Part shown: piece after piece, positions 12,204 through 23,806 of the stretch
Layout: each line of letters begins with the position of its first letter
Position numbering within the stretch: position 1 is the first letter of the stretch
Assembly (NCBI GenBank): GCA_016858145.1
Contig: JAEHOE010000028.1
Coordinates: 620,001 to 684,000 of the forward strand
DNA from: Edaphochlamys debaryana
Lineage: Eukaryota > Chlorophyta > Chlorophyceae > Chlamydomonadales
Direction: 5' to 3'
DNA length: 64,000 bases
The notes under the pieces: generated by a model
The model's input: the letters and a program-made list of their open reading frames with translations, nothing else
What the model was told of the DNA's origin: nothing
Database searches by the model: none
Position numbers and translations under genes: made by a program

Positions 12204-15200
12204 TCACATCTTTGTGATCTTGAAGCCCCCCACGCGGTTGCCGCGGGTGCAGTCCGTCTCCTCGTCCACCCACCGCACGCCCTCCAGAAACGCCACCTCT
12301 GACAGACTCATGCTGTTGAGCGCCGTATCCCCGTCCATACTGTCTCGTCCCGTGCCGTACACTCCGCCGCCGCCGCCGCCCAGGCCCGGCACGCTGGCGT
12401 AGGCCCGGCCCGCGCCCACCAACGCACTGGCGTTGGCGGCGGGGAAGGGCTGGCCCTGGCTGCTGGTGGATGGGGTGAGGCCGCTGTGGGACGTGGCTGG
12501 GGGGCCCGTGGAGGAGGCACGGGTTGACGAGAGGCCGGCGTAGAGCGGGACGACGTTGTTGGGGGAGGAGGTGGCGTGCTCGGGGATGGTCTCGATCATG
12601 GGGGGCGTGGAGCTGCCCGTCTGGGAGCCCAATAGCCCGCTGAACGCGCCGCCGGTCAGCTCCGCAGCGTGGCGGCGCCAGGCCTCGAAGGCCTAGAGGG
12701 CGGGAGGGGGGGCGCAGCGGAGTAAAGGGGAGGGAGCATATGTCACAAGCATATATCGCCGCGCACAGATTGGAATGAGGCCAGCCCTCAGCCAACCAGC
12801 ACTTAGGCTCTGTCAACTTGAGACAGCTGCCGGGCAGCCGCGGGCAGCGTATGAGAATATATCGCCGCACACGGGTCGTAACGACGTCAGCACATCAGCC
12901 AATCACAGGTTCAAAGAATTGCGGGGTGGGGCGTACCTCGGGGTAGGTGCGAACGATGTGGGTCGCCATGCGGCCGCCGTCCTCCAGCGCCAGGGCCAGG
13001 TGCAGGGGCGTCACCACTAACACACCGCCGTCAATCAGGGAAGCCATCGCCGCAGCCTCGGCGGAAGCGGGCCCCGACGGCGTCTTGGCACCCGCGCCCT
13101 CCGAAACAGGGGCGGCCTGTGCGGCGCCGAGGTCGTCACTCGCGGCGCCGGTTTTGGACACCCTGGGCTCGGCTGCTGCCGCGGCGGCCGGTGGTGCTGG
13201 CGGCGGCGGCGGCGGCGGAGGCGAAGCGCGGCGGAGGCCCTGGAAGGATACGATGCGGAAGGCGCCCAGGTCCTCGTCCGGGGCATCCGCGACGCCGTCA
13301 GCGGCGGCAGCGGCGGCGGCAGCATCGGTGGCGGCGGCGGTCGTCGCGCCGGCGGACGCCGCGGAGAGGGCGTTGACGGCGGCGGCGGGGGTGCCGTGGA
13401 AGCGGTCGCCTCCGGAGGTGGGGTCCGGCGCCGAGGCGGCGGTGGCGGCGGTGGCGGCGGAGGTTGCGGTGCCGGCGGTGAGGTCTCGCTCGACCGGCCG
13501 CACGCGCAGGCCGGCGGCGGCGGTGGCGGTGCGGCTGGCGGCCTCCTCCCGGCCCGCCCTGGCGGCGGCTGACAGCTGCCGTACCAACGACCTGCGGTTG
13601 TAGTGAGCGGGCGCAATCGGGAGTTGATGAGACCGGCCAGTGCCATTGTAAGGAGATCGTCAGCCCCTGAGAGCCCTTACGCAATGCGCCCCTCGCAAGA
13701 ACTCCGATGCGGAACTATGCCGTACCAGCCCGTACCAACCGCCGCCGTACCTGCGGAAGCCCGCGCCGCTGGCACCCGATACGTCTGGTCCGTCGGCGCC
13801 GGGGCCCGGGGCGAGCGAGATGGCCTGCACGGCCGCCTCCATGGACCACACCTCCGTAGCGCCGGCACCCACCATCCAAGAGACCGTCAGGTCAACCTGC
13901 AAGTGGTTGGGAGCAACAGGATTTCAGCGTAAGGTGTTGACATGTTAAGGAACCGATACGGTTGAAGAGAACCCGCAAGCGGCCACTCGCCAACTGCTAA
14001 CGGCCAGCAGCGGTTGGGCAGTAACGGCCAACGGTCAACGTACCATGGCCTCGCAGCCGCTCCGCACGGCGGCGTGCAGCAGCGGCAGCTGCGTCAGGGG
14101 CGTGCGGGCTGCCTCGAGCACGGCGGCCAGGGGGCAGGCGAGGGCGCCGGGCGCCGTCAGGGCGCTCAGCAGGTGGGCGGCCAGGGCGCAGCACCCCGCC
14201 TCGGCCGCCACCGCCAGCAGCATGGAGCCCTGCAGAGCGCAGGGGCGAAGCGCAAAGGGTCAACGCCGGGCGCCACATGGGAGGATGCCGGATGCGCGTG
14301 TGGATGTCACTCGGGTACGGTGTTCAGCCGTTCAATCGTAAGGCCACGACACAGGCCTAGGCCCCACGCACACCCTCCATCCACCCAATCACCCACCCAC
14401 CTGGCTCAGGAGCATGGCCTTGATGCCGACGTCAGCAGAGGCCGCCCCCGCGCCGTCGAGGCCGCTGAGGCGGCGCGGCGTGAGCTTGCCGCCGCCGCTG
14501 CCGCCGGCGGCAGCGCCGCCGCCGCCGCCGCCAGCGTGTGTGGGCTTGAGGAACAGGTACTCGCCACCGAGCGCGGGGTTGCCGTGGAAGTACAGGACGT
14601 TGGCCACGCGCTGGTCGGCGGCGCGCAGGCCGCGCTCCAGCGCCGCCACCTGCGGTGTGGTGTACGAATGGTACGACAAGTACGAGGGTTAATAAGCTAT
14701 GGATGCGGATCGATCAGGTTGAGGAGGGTTGGGCGCGGGAGCAGCGGGAAACTGCCCTCGAGCAGCCAGGGCGCACAAGCTGGCTTGAAAGGGCAAGGCA
14801 TCGCTCGGGCCCACACGGGCCCAGCACACGGGCCCACCTGGGAGAGCCAAGTGCCGAGCTCCTCCACGAAGGCCGCGGCGGCGGCGCCGTGGCCCTGCGC
14901 CGCCAGGCCCGCCGTGTACGACGACACGTCATGGATCCACGTGGCGGCGCCGCCAGGCACCGGTGACGTCACGCTGGCGTCAACGATCTCGAGGGCGCGA
15001 GGCTCCGGGCCCAGCTTGGGCGCCTCAACGAGCAGCGCGGGAGATGAAGAGACACGGCGGCGGCCGCGCCACAGCTCGACGTGTACGACACCGGGCGCGT
15101 CCGACTGGGCGGCGCAGATGGAGAGCTCGGCGGCGAAGGGGGCGGGCTGGTTGGCGGGCGCGGCGGCGGCGGCGGCGGGCGCGACGAGGGAATGTGAAAC

Positions 15201-18200
15201 GTCGCGGGCCGAGTGGGCCGTGTGCAGGCCCGACGCGACGGCGGTGGGGCCCACGTGGCGCAGCACGACCTGCACGTGGGCAACCAACCGTCAACGACCG
15301 CACAGATCCAACCGTCAACCGCCGAGGTGCCCGCAGCGAGTACCTTCCACCTGCCTTGAACCAGCCCAACCGGGCCCCTCCCAGTTCCCCAACACCCCTG
15401 TACCCAGTGGCTGCCTCGCCGCTTCTTCGCTAGGCGTCTCGCCAACATGCTAGACCTGCAGACAAGGCACGTGCCTGGAGCCCAACTGACCTGGAGCTCG
15501 TCCAACACGCAAGGCGCGACGGTGAAGTCGAGGCGCAGGCTGGCGACCCGGCGGGGTCCGATGGCAATGACCGGGCAGCTGAGGTGCACGTCTGTAGGGT
15601 CGGATGGGGCCGCGCACGACGTGAACGGCGACGCGGTGTAGGCGGCGGCGGCGGCAGAGCCGGCGGCGGCGTCGACGGCGGCGGCGGGCGTGGTGCCGGC
15701 GGCGAAGGTGGGAAGCGACGCAGTGACGTCAAAGCCGCAGGAGGAGCCGGTACGGCGGGCGAAGCTGCGCGCGGTGGCGGCGGCGGCAGCGGCAGCGGCG
15801 GCGGTGTCGAGGCCGGCGGCGGCGGTGGCCGAGGTGGCGGAGGCGGAGGGCGCGCCCTTGTGCGATTTGGTGGCGGCGCGGCTGAGGCGGAAGGCCTCCA
15901 GGTGGCGGTGCTGCGGCGGAGGGGCGGGGTGGGGGCGCGGGCACAGCGGGAGGCAAAATGGCGGCAAGGGTGAGGCGATCGATGGAGGAGACTTCCTCAT
16001 GATCCAGGGGTGGCCGTGGGATGCACGCTCGTGGTCGTCGTCTCGACAGGTGCCTAGCGCGGGTACACAGTCAGCTGTCGTACTGTCATACAGGCCCAGA
16101 TTGCAACACGCGCACCTGCAGTACTGCCAGGACCATGAAGATTGAGGCCTCCAGGCCGGCGTGAAGGATGATGCCGTACACCAGCGGCAGGTGCGTACGG
16201 CACATCTGCAAATGCACACAGAGGGCAGAAGGGGCGATCAGATCATCCGCAGGTAAGGCAGCTGCCGGCAGGGACAGCCGCCAAGCGGTGTCAAGGGCAC
16301 TGACTCCTGTATGCGGTGGCTGGGCCAGTCGCGGTCCTGGGGGTATTCGGGCTTGCACATGTATAGCAGTGTAGCATTACTTTGAGAGCATTATTCCAAC
16401 TCAACCCCCCACACGCGCTTACGTTTACGTGGATGTGGATGCAGAGCAGCAGCGCCGGCAGGCGGACGAGCATGAAGGAGAGGACGGGGGGCTGCGGGGA
16501 CGGACAAAGAATGGGGACGGGCAGGGCATCAGCACCGCGATCAGTGGACCACCGCAGCAGCCTGAACGCTTCGGATGCAGTGGCTTGCTTGCTCCGCGGT
16601 AGCCCCACAACACGCCGCCCCCATCCCGCCCCATCCCACCCCGCTGCCCTGCCCTGCCTTGCGCCCTCTCGCGGCCCCGCACGCACCTGCATGCACACCG
16701 CCTGCAGGGTGCCGATGAGGACCACCTTCTGCACCCAGCGACCCGACTCACAGTCCGAGTCCTGCGGTGCGTGTGCGGGGGGGGGGGGGGGGGAGGAGCA
16801 GAGCGGTGGGGGCGGGCGTCGTGAAGGCCCAGCGCCCTCCCTCGGCGCCCTCTGGCCAAGCCAGCCTGGGTGGTCTTGCTGGCCCTTGGACCCACGCCGC
16901 CCGCCCGCACCCCTCTGCCAACACCTCTGCCGTGCCCCGAAGCAGCCGCCGATCAACCTAGGCCGCCCGCCCGCGCCCCCTCCGGTTGCCAAAGCAGCTA
17001 CCCGCAGCTTCCTGCGCCTCCCCTCCCCTATGCCCCCCTGTCCCTCCCCACTCTCACCCTGAGCATGTGCGGCATGAACCCCAGGATGCACCCCAGCATC
17101 TGCAGCGTGCGAGCAGCCACCCCCGCGTACACCAGCTCCACGCGGTGCCGCCGCCAGGCGCCGCTGCCCCCCAGGCCCACGGCCAGCAGGGAGAGCACCT
17201 CGGCGCCCAGGTGGGCCGTCATGGTGCCGGGGTGCACGCCTGGGGTCGCGGAAGGGTGGGGAGGAGAGGGGAGGAGTGGGGAGGAGAGGTGGAGTGGGGA
17301 GGAGTGGGGAGGGCTCCGGATCGGAGTGGGGAGGAGGGGTGGGGAGGGTGCTTGGGGGCGGGGCAAGGCGGAGAGGAGCAGGGTGCTGAGGCCCGGGGCG
17401 AGGTGGGAGATGGTGGGGAACGAGAACAGGGGGCAAAGGGGCCGGCCTGTCCTGAAGGCCCACACCCGGCCTGAAGCGCTTTGCGGTGGTCGAGCCATCG
17501 GACCCCAGGACTCACCGACGCCCCGGTTGATGATCCAGAAGCAGAGCCCCATGATCACCATGAATCCACTGTACGACATCTGGATCCCGGCCACGCGGTG
17601 CGCGACGAAATCCAGGTACTCGCGCGACCTCAGCTCGGCCGGCGGCGCGATCGCGGTCCACACGGCATCCGCCAGGGTAGCACGTGGCGGAAGCTGTACG
17701 GCATCATGCGCGCCCAGCGAATTCGGGCCGGCGGGCTCGGGCTCGGAGGTGGGCGAGGAGGAGGAAGTCGAAGGGCCGGCCTTGCTCGCCGGCACATCAA
17801 GGGCAGGGGCCGCCTCCTTCTCAGCCGCCACCTCGCCACCCTTGGCCTCCACCACCGCCGGCTCCTCAGCCGCCATGACCTCTGAGATATCCGCACCAGC
17901 CGCCGCCAGGCCCGTCGGCTTGCATCCATCCACCACGCCCCCCGCGACCCCCTCCCCCTCCTCCTCCTCCTCCGCAACCCAGGGGCTGGCGGGCGCGTGG
18001 GCCGCGCGCGGCAGCAGCGTGGGCGTGGGGGTGGAGGTGTGGAGGCCACACACGTCCCGCAGTTCTCCACGGTCACACTTTACGGCCGTCTCGGCGGCTG
18101 CGCGCGAGCCCAGGTGTGCCATCAGGCCGCCCCGCTGCACGCTCATGGGCACGGCCGTGCCCAGGGAGACCGCGGCGGCGGCGGCGGCGGCGGTTGGCGG

Positions 18201-21200
18201 TTGCGGCTCCGCCGGCAGACCCAGCAGCTCCAGTAGGGCCTCGGCGCTCATGCCGGCAACGAAGCCTGCGGTGTACGGAATCGGGGGATGGGATCGGGGC
18301 AGTTAGCCTAGTGCCAAGCCGGGCGGTTGTGTAGCGACGACAAAATAAAACCACCCCCAGGATGCGTGCAATGCAGAACCATATGTAGTTCGGTGCCCAG
18401 TGCCAATAAAGCTGTGTAGACACGGCAACAGGCATCAGGATCGGGGCAGTTAGCGTGGTACCAAAGTGGGCGGCTCTGCGTGCTGATGGCATAAGCAACA
18501 CCAATCCCAAGATGCGTGTAATGCATTACTATGCCTGTGGCCGCGCGAGTTGTGGTTTGGTAAGCAACCGACAGCGCGAATCGCAGGTATGACCCAAAGC
18601 CCGGAACCAACACAGCTTCTGAGACATAACGCCGATCGATCGTGATCAGACCACCACCCGGTTTCCTGCAGCCCCTGCCCCCTCACCGTCCACAGCGTCG
18701 GTGGAGGGCCGGAAGGGCGGCTCCGAGGTGCCTGCGCCCGTGAACATGAACCCCGCACCGCCCGAGCCGCTCTCGAGGCAGCCGCCGGGGGCCGCGCCTC
18801 TGCCCAGGGAGGCCTCGGGGGAGAGCTGGCGGGAGGTTGGGAGGTTGGGAGGGAGGGTGATTTTCGGAGCATTGGGAGGGTGGGAGGGCGGGTGGTTGGG
18901 TTGCGGTTGGACTGGGTTGCGGGATGGTGGGGAGGGGCAGCTGTGGTGCACGGCGCTGGGGCACGGCATGCGTCGGCCGCTGGAAACTGGACGCAGGAGG
19001 ATATGCAGCAAGAGCAACCGGATGTGACGCTGTGTTTACTACCGCTAGGGACAGAAGGCGGGCGGCTTGGAGTTCAGACGCTACTAAGTGCAATGTCTGA
19101 TTGCCGCACGCTTGGAGCGATTGGAGGGAGGGATAGCAGGCGGGCGGCTCACCTGGTAAGGGGTGCCGGAGGGCAGGCTGCTGGGGTGGGAGGAGCCACA
19201 GGCAGCGCCAGGGGGCGCGAAGAAGGGGGAGGAGGAGGAGCAGGCCTCGGGGGAGCTGTCGAGGGTACTGGCAGCCGGCGGTTGGTAGACCTGGCGAAGG
19301 AGGGGGGGCAGCGGATTAGGGGCACGAGTCAGCAAGGACGCAATCGCAAAGGGCCGTTTCTGACAGAGCTGGTGGATGCCGTCGGGCTCCCTAGGGCTGG
19401 GCCGGCTCCACCGTATGCAGCTGTCAACGCCCTCTGCCCCCCCTGCTTTCCCTTTCCTCAACCTCCCCACCCCCGTTTCTGTCCCCCCACCAGGTCTCGC
19501 CAAACTTCAGGGGGTCTCCTCCCCTCCTTTCCTCCCTCGCCCCCTCCCTTCCCCCCCCGCTTCCGCACCACCCCACCAGGTCCACGTGCACGATCAGGCT
19601 ACCCTTGCGCACGCACGCGCCCACCACCTGCCAGCCGGGCGCACTGCAGGGCGCAACGGACACCGGGCAGAGGGCCGGGGTCAAGCAGGGCAGATTGCAT
19701 AATACAAGACGGAGACCCTTAAGCCCGCCCCGATGCAGCAAGCAAGCAATGCAAGGCAGGCGATGATGCCAAGTTGGTTCCACCTGGGCCGGGGCAGCGT
19801 GCAGGCCAACCTAGTGTCTCGTCTTCAACCCCGGCACCCACCCCTCGGCGATTGCTGCGGCCAGCTTGTCCCGCCACTGGCCCCCGGGCTGCAGCTGCTC
19901 GGGCGAGGCCGATGGGAGGTAGAACTGGAGCGAGGCCGCGGCGGGGCCGGGGGCCTGCGGGACGGAGGCGCATTGGGGGGCAGGAAAGGGCGGGGGCACG
20001 TAAGAGAGGCGCTCTGTACGCCACGTCGCCACCGCCCGGGCGCGGGTCGTTCCCACCACGATCCTAAAGAGCTAAGGGCCCACACAGGCACAAACCCTGC
20101 TGCATGCTCCCAGGGCGCCCTTTGCCGGCTCCGGGCCGCACCTGCTTGCGGTGGTGCGTTAGCAGGACGTACGAGGAGGGGCCGCGGGTGAGGGAGCGCA
20201 GTGCGCGCATGTAGCGCGCCTGGGCGGGGCTCATGGGGCGGCTGCGTGGGGGGAGCGGGCCGGGGGAGAGCGCGGGGGAGGTCAGGAAGAGGTCTCATCT
20301 TGGGAGGACTGAGTAAGCAGCAACGGACACAGGGAAGCTCGACAGAGCAGTCGTGCAGGGAGGCACTGGCTGCAGGAGCGGCATCCGCGTCCGCAGCCGC
20401 AGGCGCGCCGCAAGCCCACCTGTCACGCGACGACGCGCCGGGGCTGAGCGGCGGTGCGGCCTCGACGCTGCTGCGGTGGGAGCGCTGCGGCCGGTCCCGG
20501 GCGGCCTCGCGGGAGGCGTCCCGACGGAGCGGCGGCGCCAGACGCGCAGACTCGATGACCGGCCAGGGCCCTGCCGACGCTGCCGCTGGCAGCTCCGTCG
20601 GGGCCGCCTTGGCCGCTGGAGCCGGCTCCGCTGGAGCCGGCTCCGCCGCCGCCTCGGTTTCAGGGGCCGGGAGGCAGGCCTCGGGGGCCGCGGCAGAGGC
20701 CTCGGGGGCCGCGGCAGAGGCCGCGGCCGTAGAGGTGCTGGCAGCGGAGGTCGAAGCCGAGGCGGCGGATCCAGATCCAGATCCCGATGCTGCCGTACCG
20801 GCGGAGCGCGCGCGGCGGAAGGCCTCCACGTGTCCGGATTGCAGCATGGACGCAAAACACAGGAGCCAGACCTTGGGGCACGGGGGAGATAGGGCCGAGC
20901 GGTGGGCGGGGTCAGTTGAACAGCTAAGCGATGGGCAGTCCCAATGCTGGATTGGGGCCTTTCCAACAGAGATTGCCCACTGCTTCCGGCGAGGAACCAT
21001 TGTGCTCTGTCCCTCTGCTCTGTCCCTCTGCTCTGTCCCTCTGCTCCGTACCTGCCACGTCACGCTGACGGCTATGACGGCTGGCATGGGCAGATCCAGC
21101 AGTACGTTGTACCGCCTCCACACGATGCAGCGGACGAGCGCCTCGGAAAACATCACCACGTACTGCTTGTGTACGGCAGTCTGGGACGGCAAGCAGGGCG

Positions 21201-23007
21201 GCCACGTCAGGGCTTGGGAGGCAGGATGGCGAGCACAGGAGGAGGCCGGCCGGCCGGGGACGCCCCACGGCCCCTTCGATCAGCGGCATGAAGCGCCACA
21301 CTTCGCGCTACGAACAGGCAACAGCTGCAGCAGTGGCTACGGCCAGCGGACCCCGCAGAGTGACCTGAGGCAATGCGCCGTTTGCTATCGCACCTCCAAA
21401 CCCCGGCGGCCCACAGCCAAAACTGCCACCCGTTGAGAGGTCCGCGTCCGCACTTGGCCGAGCAACGCCCTGCAAGCCCCCCTTCCACCCCGAGCCTTAC
21501 ACCCCACCTGTGAGAAGGCTGCATCCGCCATGGTGAGGAAGCAGTGCTTGAAAAGATAGTTGTTCTCGTTCTGCGTGGGGTGGATACACGAGGGAAACTT
21601 GGTTAGGCCAGTCGTGGGACAGGCCAAGCGTTCTGCGAGGTGAATTCACAGGGGAGACGCGAACGATACTTGTGGGCCAGGCCAAGCGAGGACAGTGAAA
21701 GATGTTTGCTCGGCGCTCAATGAACCGCCACGCCTGCCGAATGTTGCTCGGTGGGAGGCGGCTGTGTGGCGCCCCCGGGGCTGCACGCAGTACGTCCGCC
21801 CAGGTCCTGACAGGCCCCAAAGATGGATCCCAACGGCCCCGCCAGGAGAGGCACGCACACCCCTCACCGGGAGCCTGGGCACCAGATTATAGATCTTTAG
21901 GACAGTGATTGTGCCTGCACGGAAAGGGCAGGCGTGAGACAAGCACACAGGCACACAGAGGCAGAAGGGGGAGCGAGTCGAGATACCGGTACCCACCGTA
22001 CACGATGTTGATGCCCACGCACAGTCTCTCCCGAAGACGCAGCCACGTGGGCCGCCGGAAAAAGTACAGCAGCACGGACCCGACCGACATGGACCAGAAC
22101 AATTGCACGACAATGGTGTTAAAGGCGAAGCCGTTGGACTGCGGCGGTTAGTGGGCGGCAGGAGGAGGGGGCGAGGCGAAGCCACAAACTTGGCACAGCA
22201 GCGCAGACGACAGCTAAAGGTGCGGCCAAAAGAGGAGCGGGGCCCTGCGGTCGACGATATACAGAGGCCTGCCTGTTCGAGTAAAGCTGCGCTTGAGAAC
22301 CCGATCCCGCCATTCGGTGCCCAAAGCGCAGCCCCCTCCACGGACAGCACGCACCACGAGGAACATGCCCTCCGTCACGGTCCGGAAGATGTGCCACCCT
22401 ATCGTGTAGTTTTTCACTTTGCTTGTCAGGTACCTGTTGCCAAGAGACGGGCAGCGTGGGATGAGTTGGGCAAGCGTTCGTTTGTTGGCTGCCAGCGGGC
22501 AACGCCGGTGTCTCAGGGCCGTGGTGGTGCCCCCTGAGTGGTGCCCCCCTATGGCGCCACAGTCCGCGCTCCTCCGCACAGCTTGTCCGCTGCGTTTCCG
22601 GCCTGAAGCAGCTCCCACCCAACGCCCGCCTCACTCGGAGTACTCGGCGGTCCGCACATCGGGCGCTGGGGCCAGGGCGCCCCAAATCATGGTGTCCAGC
22701 GTCCGAAGCAGCATCCTGAGGTAGGGACCCGCGACGCCTGGGTTTTGGTTACAGCACCGACTGCTGGTGGACAGGTATCAAGTCCACGGACTCTGTTGGC
22801 ACTCGCTGCACGCGAAAACGCGACCAGCGCGCCAGACATTCCTGCGAACACGGACCCTCGCGGCTGCAAAAGCCCTGGCGGTATCCTGTTTTCGGCAACC
22901 TACCTGACACTGAGGGCCCGCTGGCGTTGCTTTTGGCCTTTGAGGTCTTCTTCACCGAATGCATCTGCAGCAACCCCGCCAGGCGGGGGCCTGCGCCGAC
23001 GTAGCAT
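12204..23007 (-). CDS. 1798-aa multi-pass membrane protein with duplicated TM module and ankyrin-like segments, 25 exons
   Basis: Minus-strand exons: 23007-22904, 22715-22635, 22433-22355, 22138-21997, 21914-21868, 21570-21508, 21180-21052, 20871-20420, 20241-20142, 19954-19842, 19643-19577, 19290-19153, 18825-18687, 18265-17516, 17239-17058, 16761-16687, 16491-16423, 16205-16116, 15910-15491, 15269-14838, 14649-14401, 14229-14044, 13896-13751, 13591-12937, 12692-12204. Every junction keeps frame. A basic N-terminus (MLRRRRPPP) precedes a hydrophobic cluster at about residues 62-230. A Ser/Ala/Pro linker, a beta-rich stretch (GWQVVGACVRKGSLIVHVDL) and more linker follow. A second hydrophobic cluster lies at about 780-940, then another beta-rich region. 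Ankyrin-like pieces (PLLHAAVRSGCEAM, TPLHLALALEDGG) lie in the C-terminal third. Each cluster ends in an EAFR..R motif. It looks like a channel, receptor or transporter, but I do not recognise the family. A further exon within 21571-21867 is possible. Confidence 0.7.
16777..16793. repeat. Homopolymer run of 17 G
   Basis: An uninterrupted run of 17 G on the plus strand lies just upstream of the exon at 16761-16687 of the minus-strand membrane gene. On the sense strand it is a C17 run forming the pyrimidine-rich part of the 3' splice site. Its length is likely polymorphic or error-prone. Confidence 0.8.
17247..17360. repeat. Purine-rich GGGGAGGA-type degenerate tandem repeat
   Basis: An intron of the minus-strand membrane gene holds about 110 bases made almost only of G and A on the plus strand, built from irregular copies of GGGGAGGAG/GGAGTGGGGAG. 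On the sense strand it is a long pyrimidine tract, broader than an ordinary branch-point region. Confidence 0.75.
18290..18540. repeat. Direct repeat, two diverged copies about 145 bases apart, inside an intron
   Basis: Both copies begin with GATCGGGGCAGTTAGC, near 18293 and 18438. They continue in parallel: a TG.TACCAA/AGTGCCAA block, a GGGCGGYTSTG block, and then a GATGCGTG.AATGCA block near 18361 and 18509. The repeat fills most of the intron at 18266-18686 of the membrane gene and has no coding character. It is a local tandem duplication or a fragment of an interspersed repeat. Confidence 0.7.
21004..21043. repeat. Three tandem copies of a 13-base unit
   Basis: Three consecutive copies of GCTCTGTCCCTCT lie just inside the intron that follows the exon 21180-21052 of the minus-strand membrane gene. 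It is a small intronic minisatellite with no evident function. Confidence 0.75.
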
Positions 23008-23806
23008 GATTGAGGCGTTTTCTTCTCAGGTCAACGAAGCAAGTTTAGGGCTGAAGCTATGGTGGGGCGGCAACCTGTCAATAGCGTAGTACACCCGGAT
23101 TTTGCCGGCTCCCCAGGTTTCTGCCCTCTGCCTTCGCTCCTCTGCACTAAGCTAAGCGGCTTACTGACTGCTGTGCACCTGTGCGGGTTGTCTCCCTTCG
23201 ACGTGTGTGTGGAGTGGCACGACTGGCTTCCCCTTCCCGCCCCCTCCCGCCCCCTGCTCCGCGTCGGCCGCGTTCGGCCCTCTTCTGAGCCCCGACCGCA
23301 CCCCACGCCACCCCTAATCACAAGCACTTGACGCGTTAGACTGTCCTGCTTGACACTTGGACGTGCTCACACCCAACTGAAAGTGCAACCCGGCCCGCCA
23401 CGTTGACGTGACTCGTAGGGTCGCGAATTACCCCCCGTGCGTGGAGCTTGTGTTGGCACCCTGCTATATCCCGCGATGCAAGAATGGGGAAGAGCCGCCA
23501 GGATGTAAGGTCGCCGCTCCAGGCATCCTCGCACCATCAGGCAGCCCGCTGAACCGCCGTCGCGCGCGAACGCCCCCCTAGTGAAAATAACTTGCTGCAA
23601 CTTGTGTCCTGATAGTTCGGCGACCGAGTCGCGGGTGGGTCGATTTGCGGGCCCGGGCACCTGCACGACGGTATCAGCATTGTGCCCGCGCAGCTTCTTG
23701 CGACTTATACCCTTATCGAGTCATCAGCGATCAATTACACGTATTAGGGCGCCCCTTGTGGCCCCTAGTAGCAGGCGACGTCTACTGCGATTAGGCCACG
23801 CCTGGC
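23008..23806. promoter_or_regulatory. Divergent intergenic region between membrane protein and phosphodiesterase genes
   Basis: About 800 bases lie between the divergent start codons at 23007 (-) and 23807 (+). Both 5' leaders and promoters should be here. I see no clear TATA box and no convincing exon. The part nearest 23700-23760 is relatively AT-rich compared with the rest. Confidence 0.4.

Noticed and set aside
20201..21436. 411-codon plus-strand open frame
   Set aside because: Shadow of three exons and two introns of the minus-strand membrane gene.
21690..21820. Possible extra exon of the membrane gene reading AWRFIERRAN
   Set aside because: It has an acceptor but no phase-0 donor, and the model is already in frame without it; kept only as a caution.
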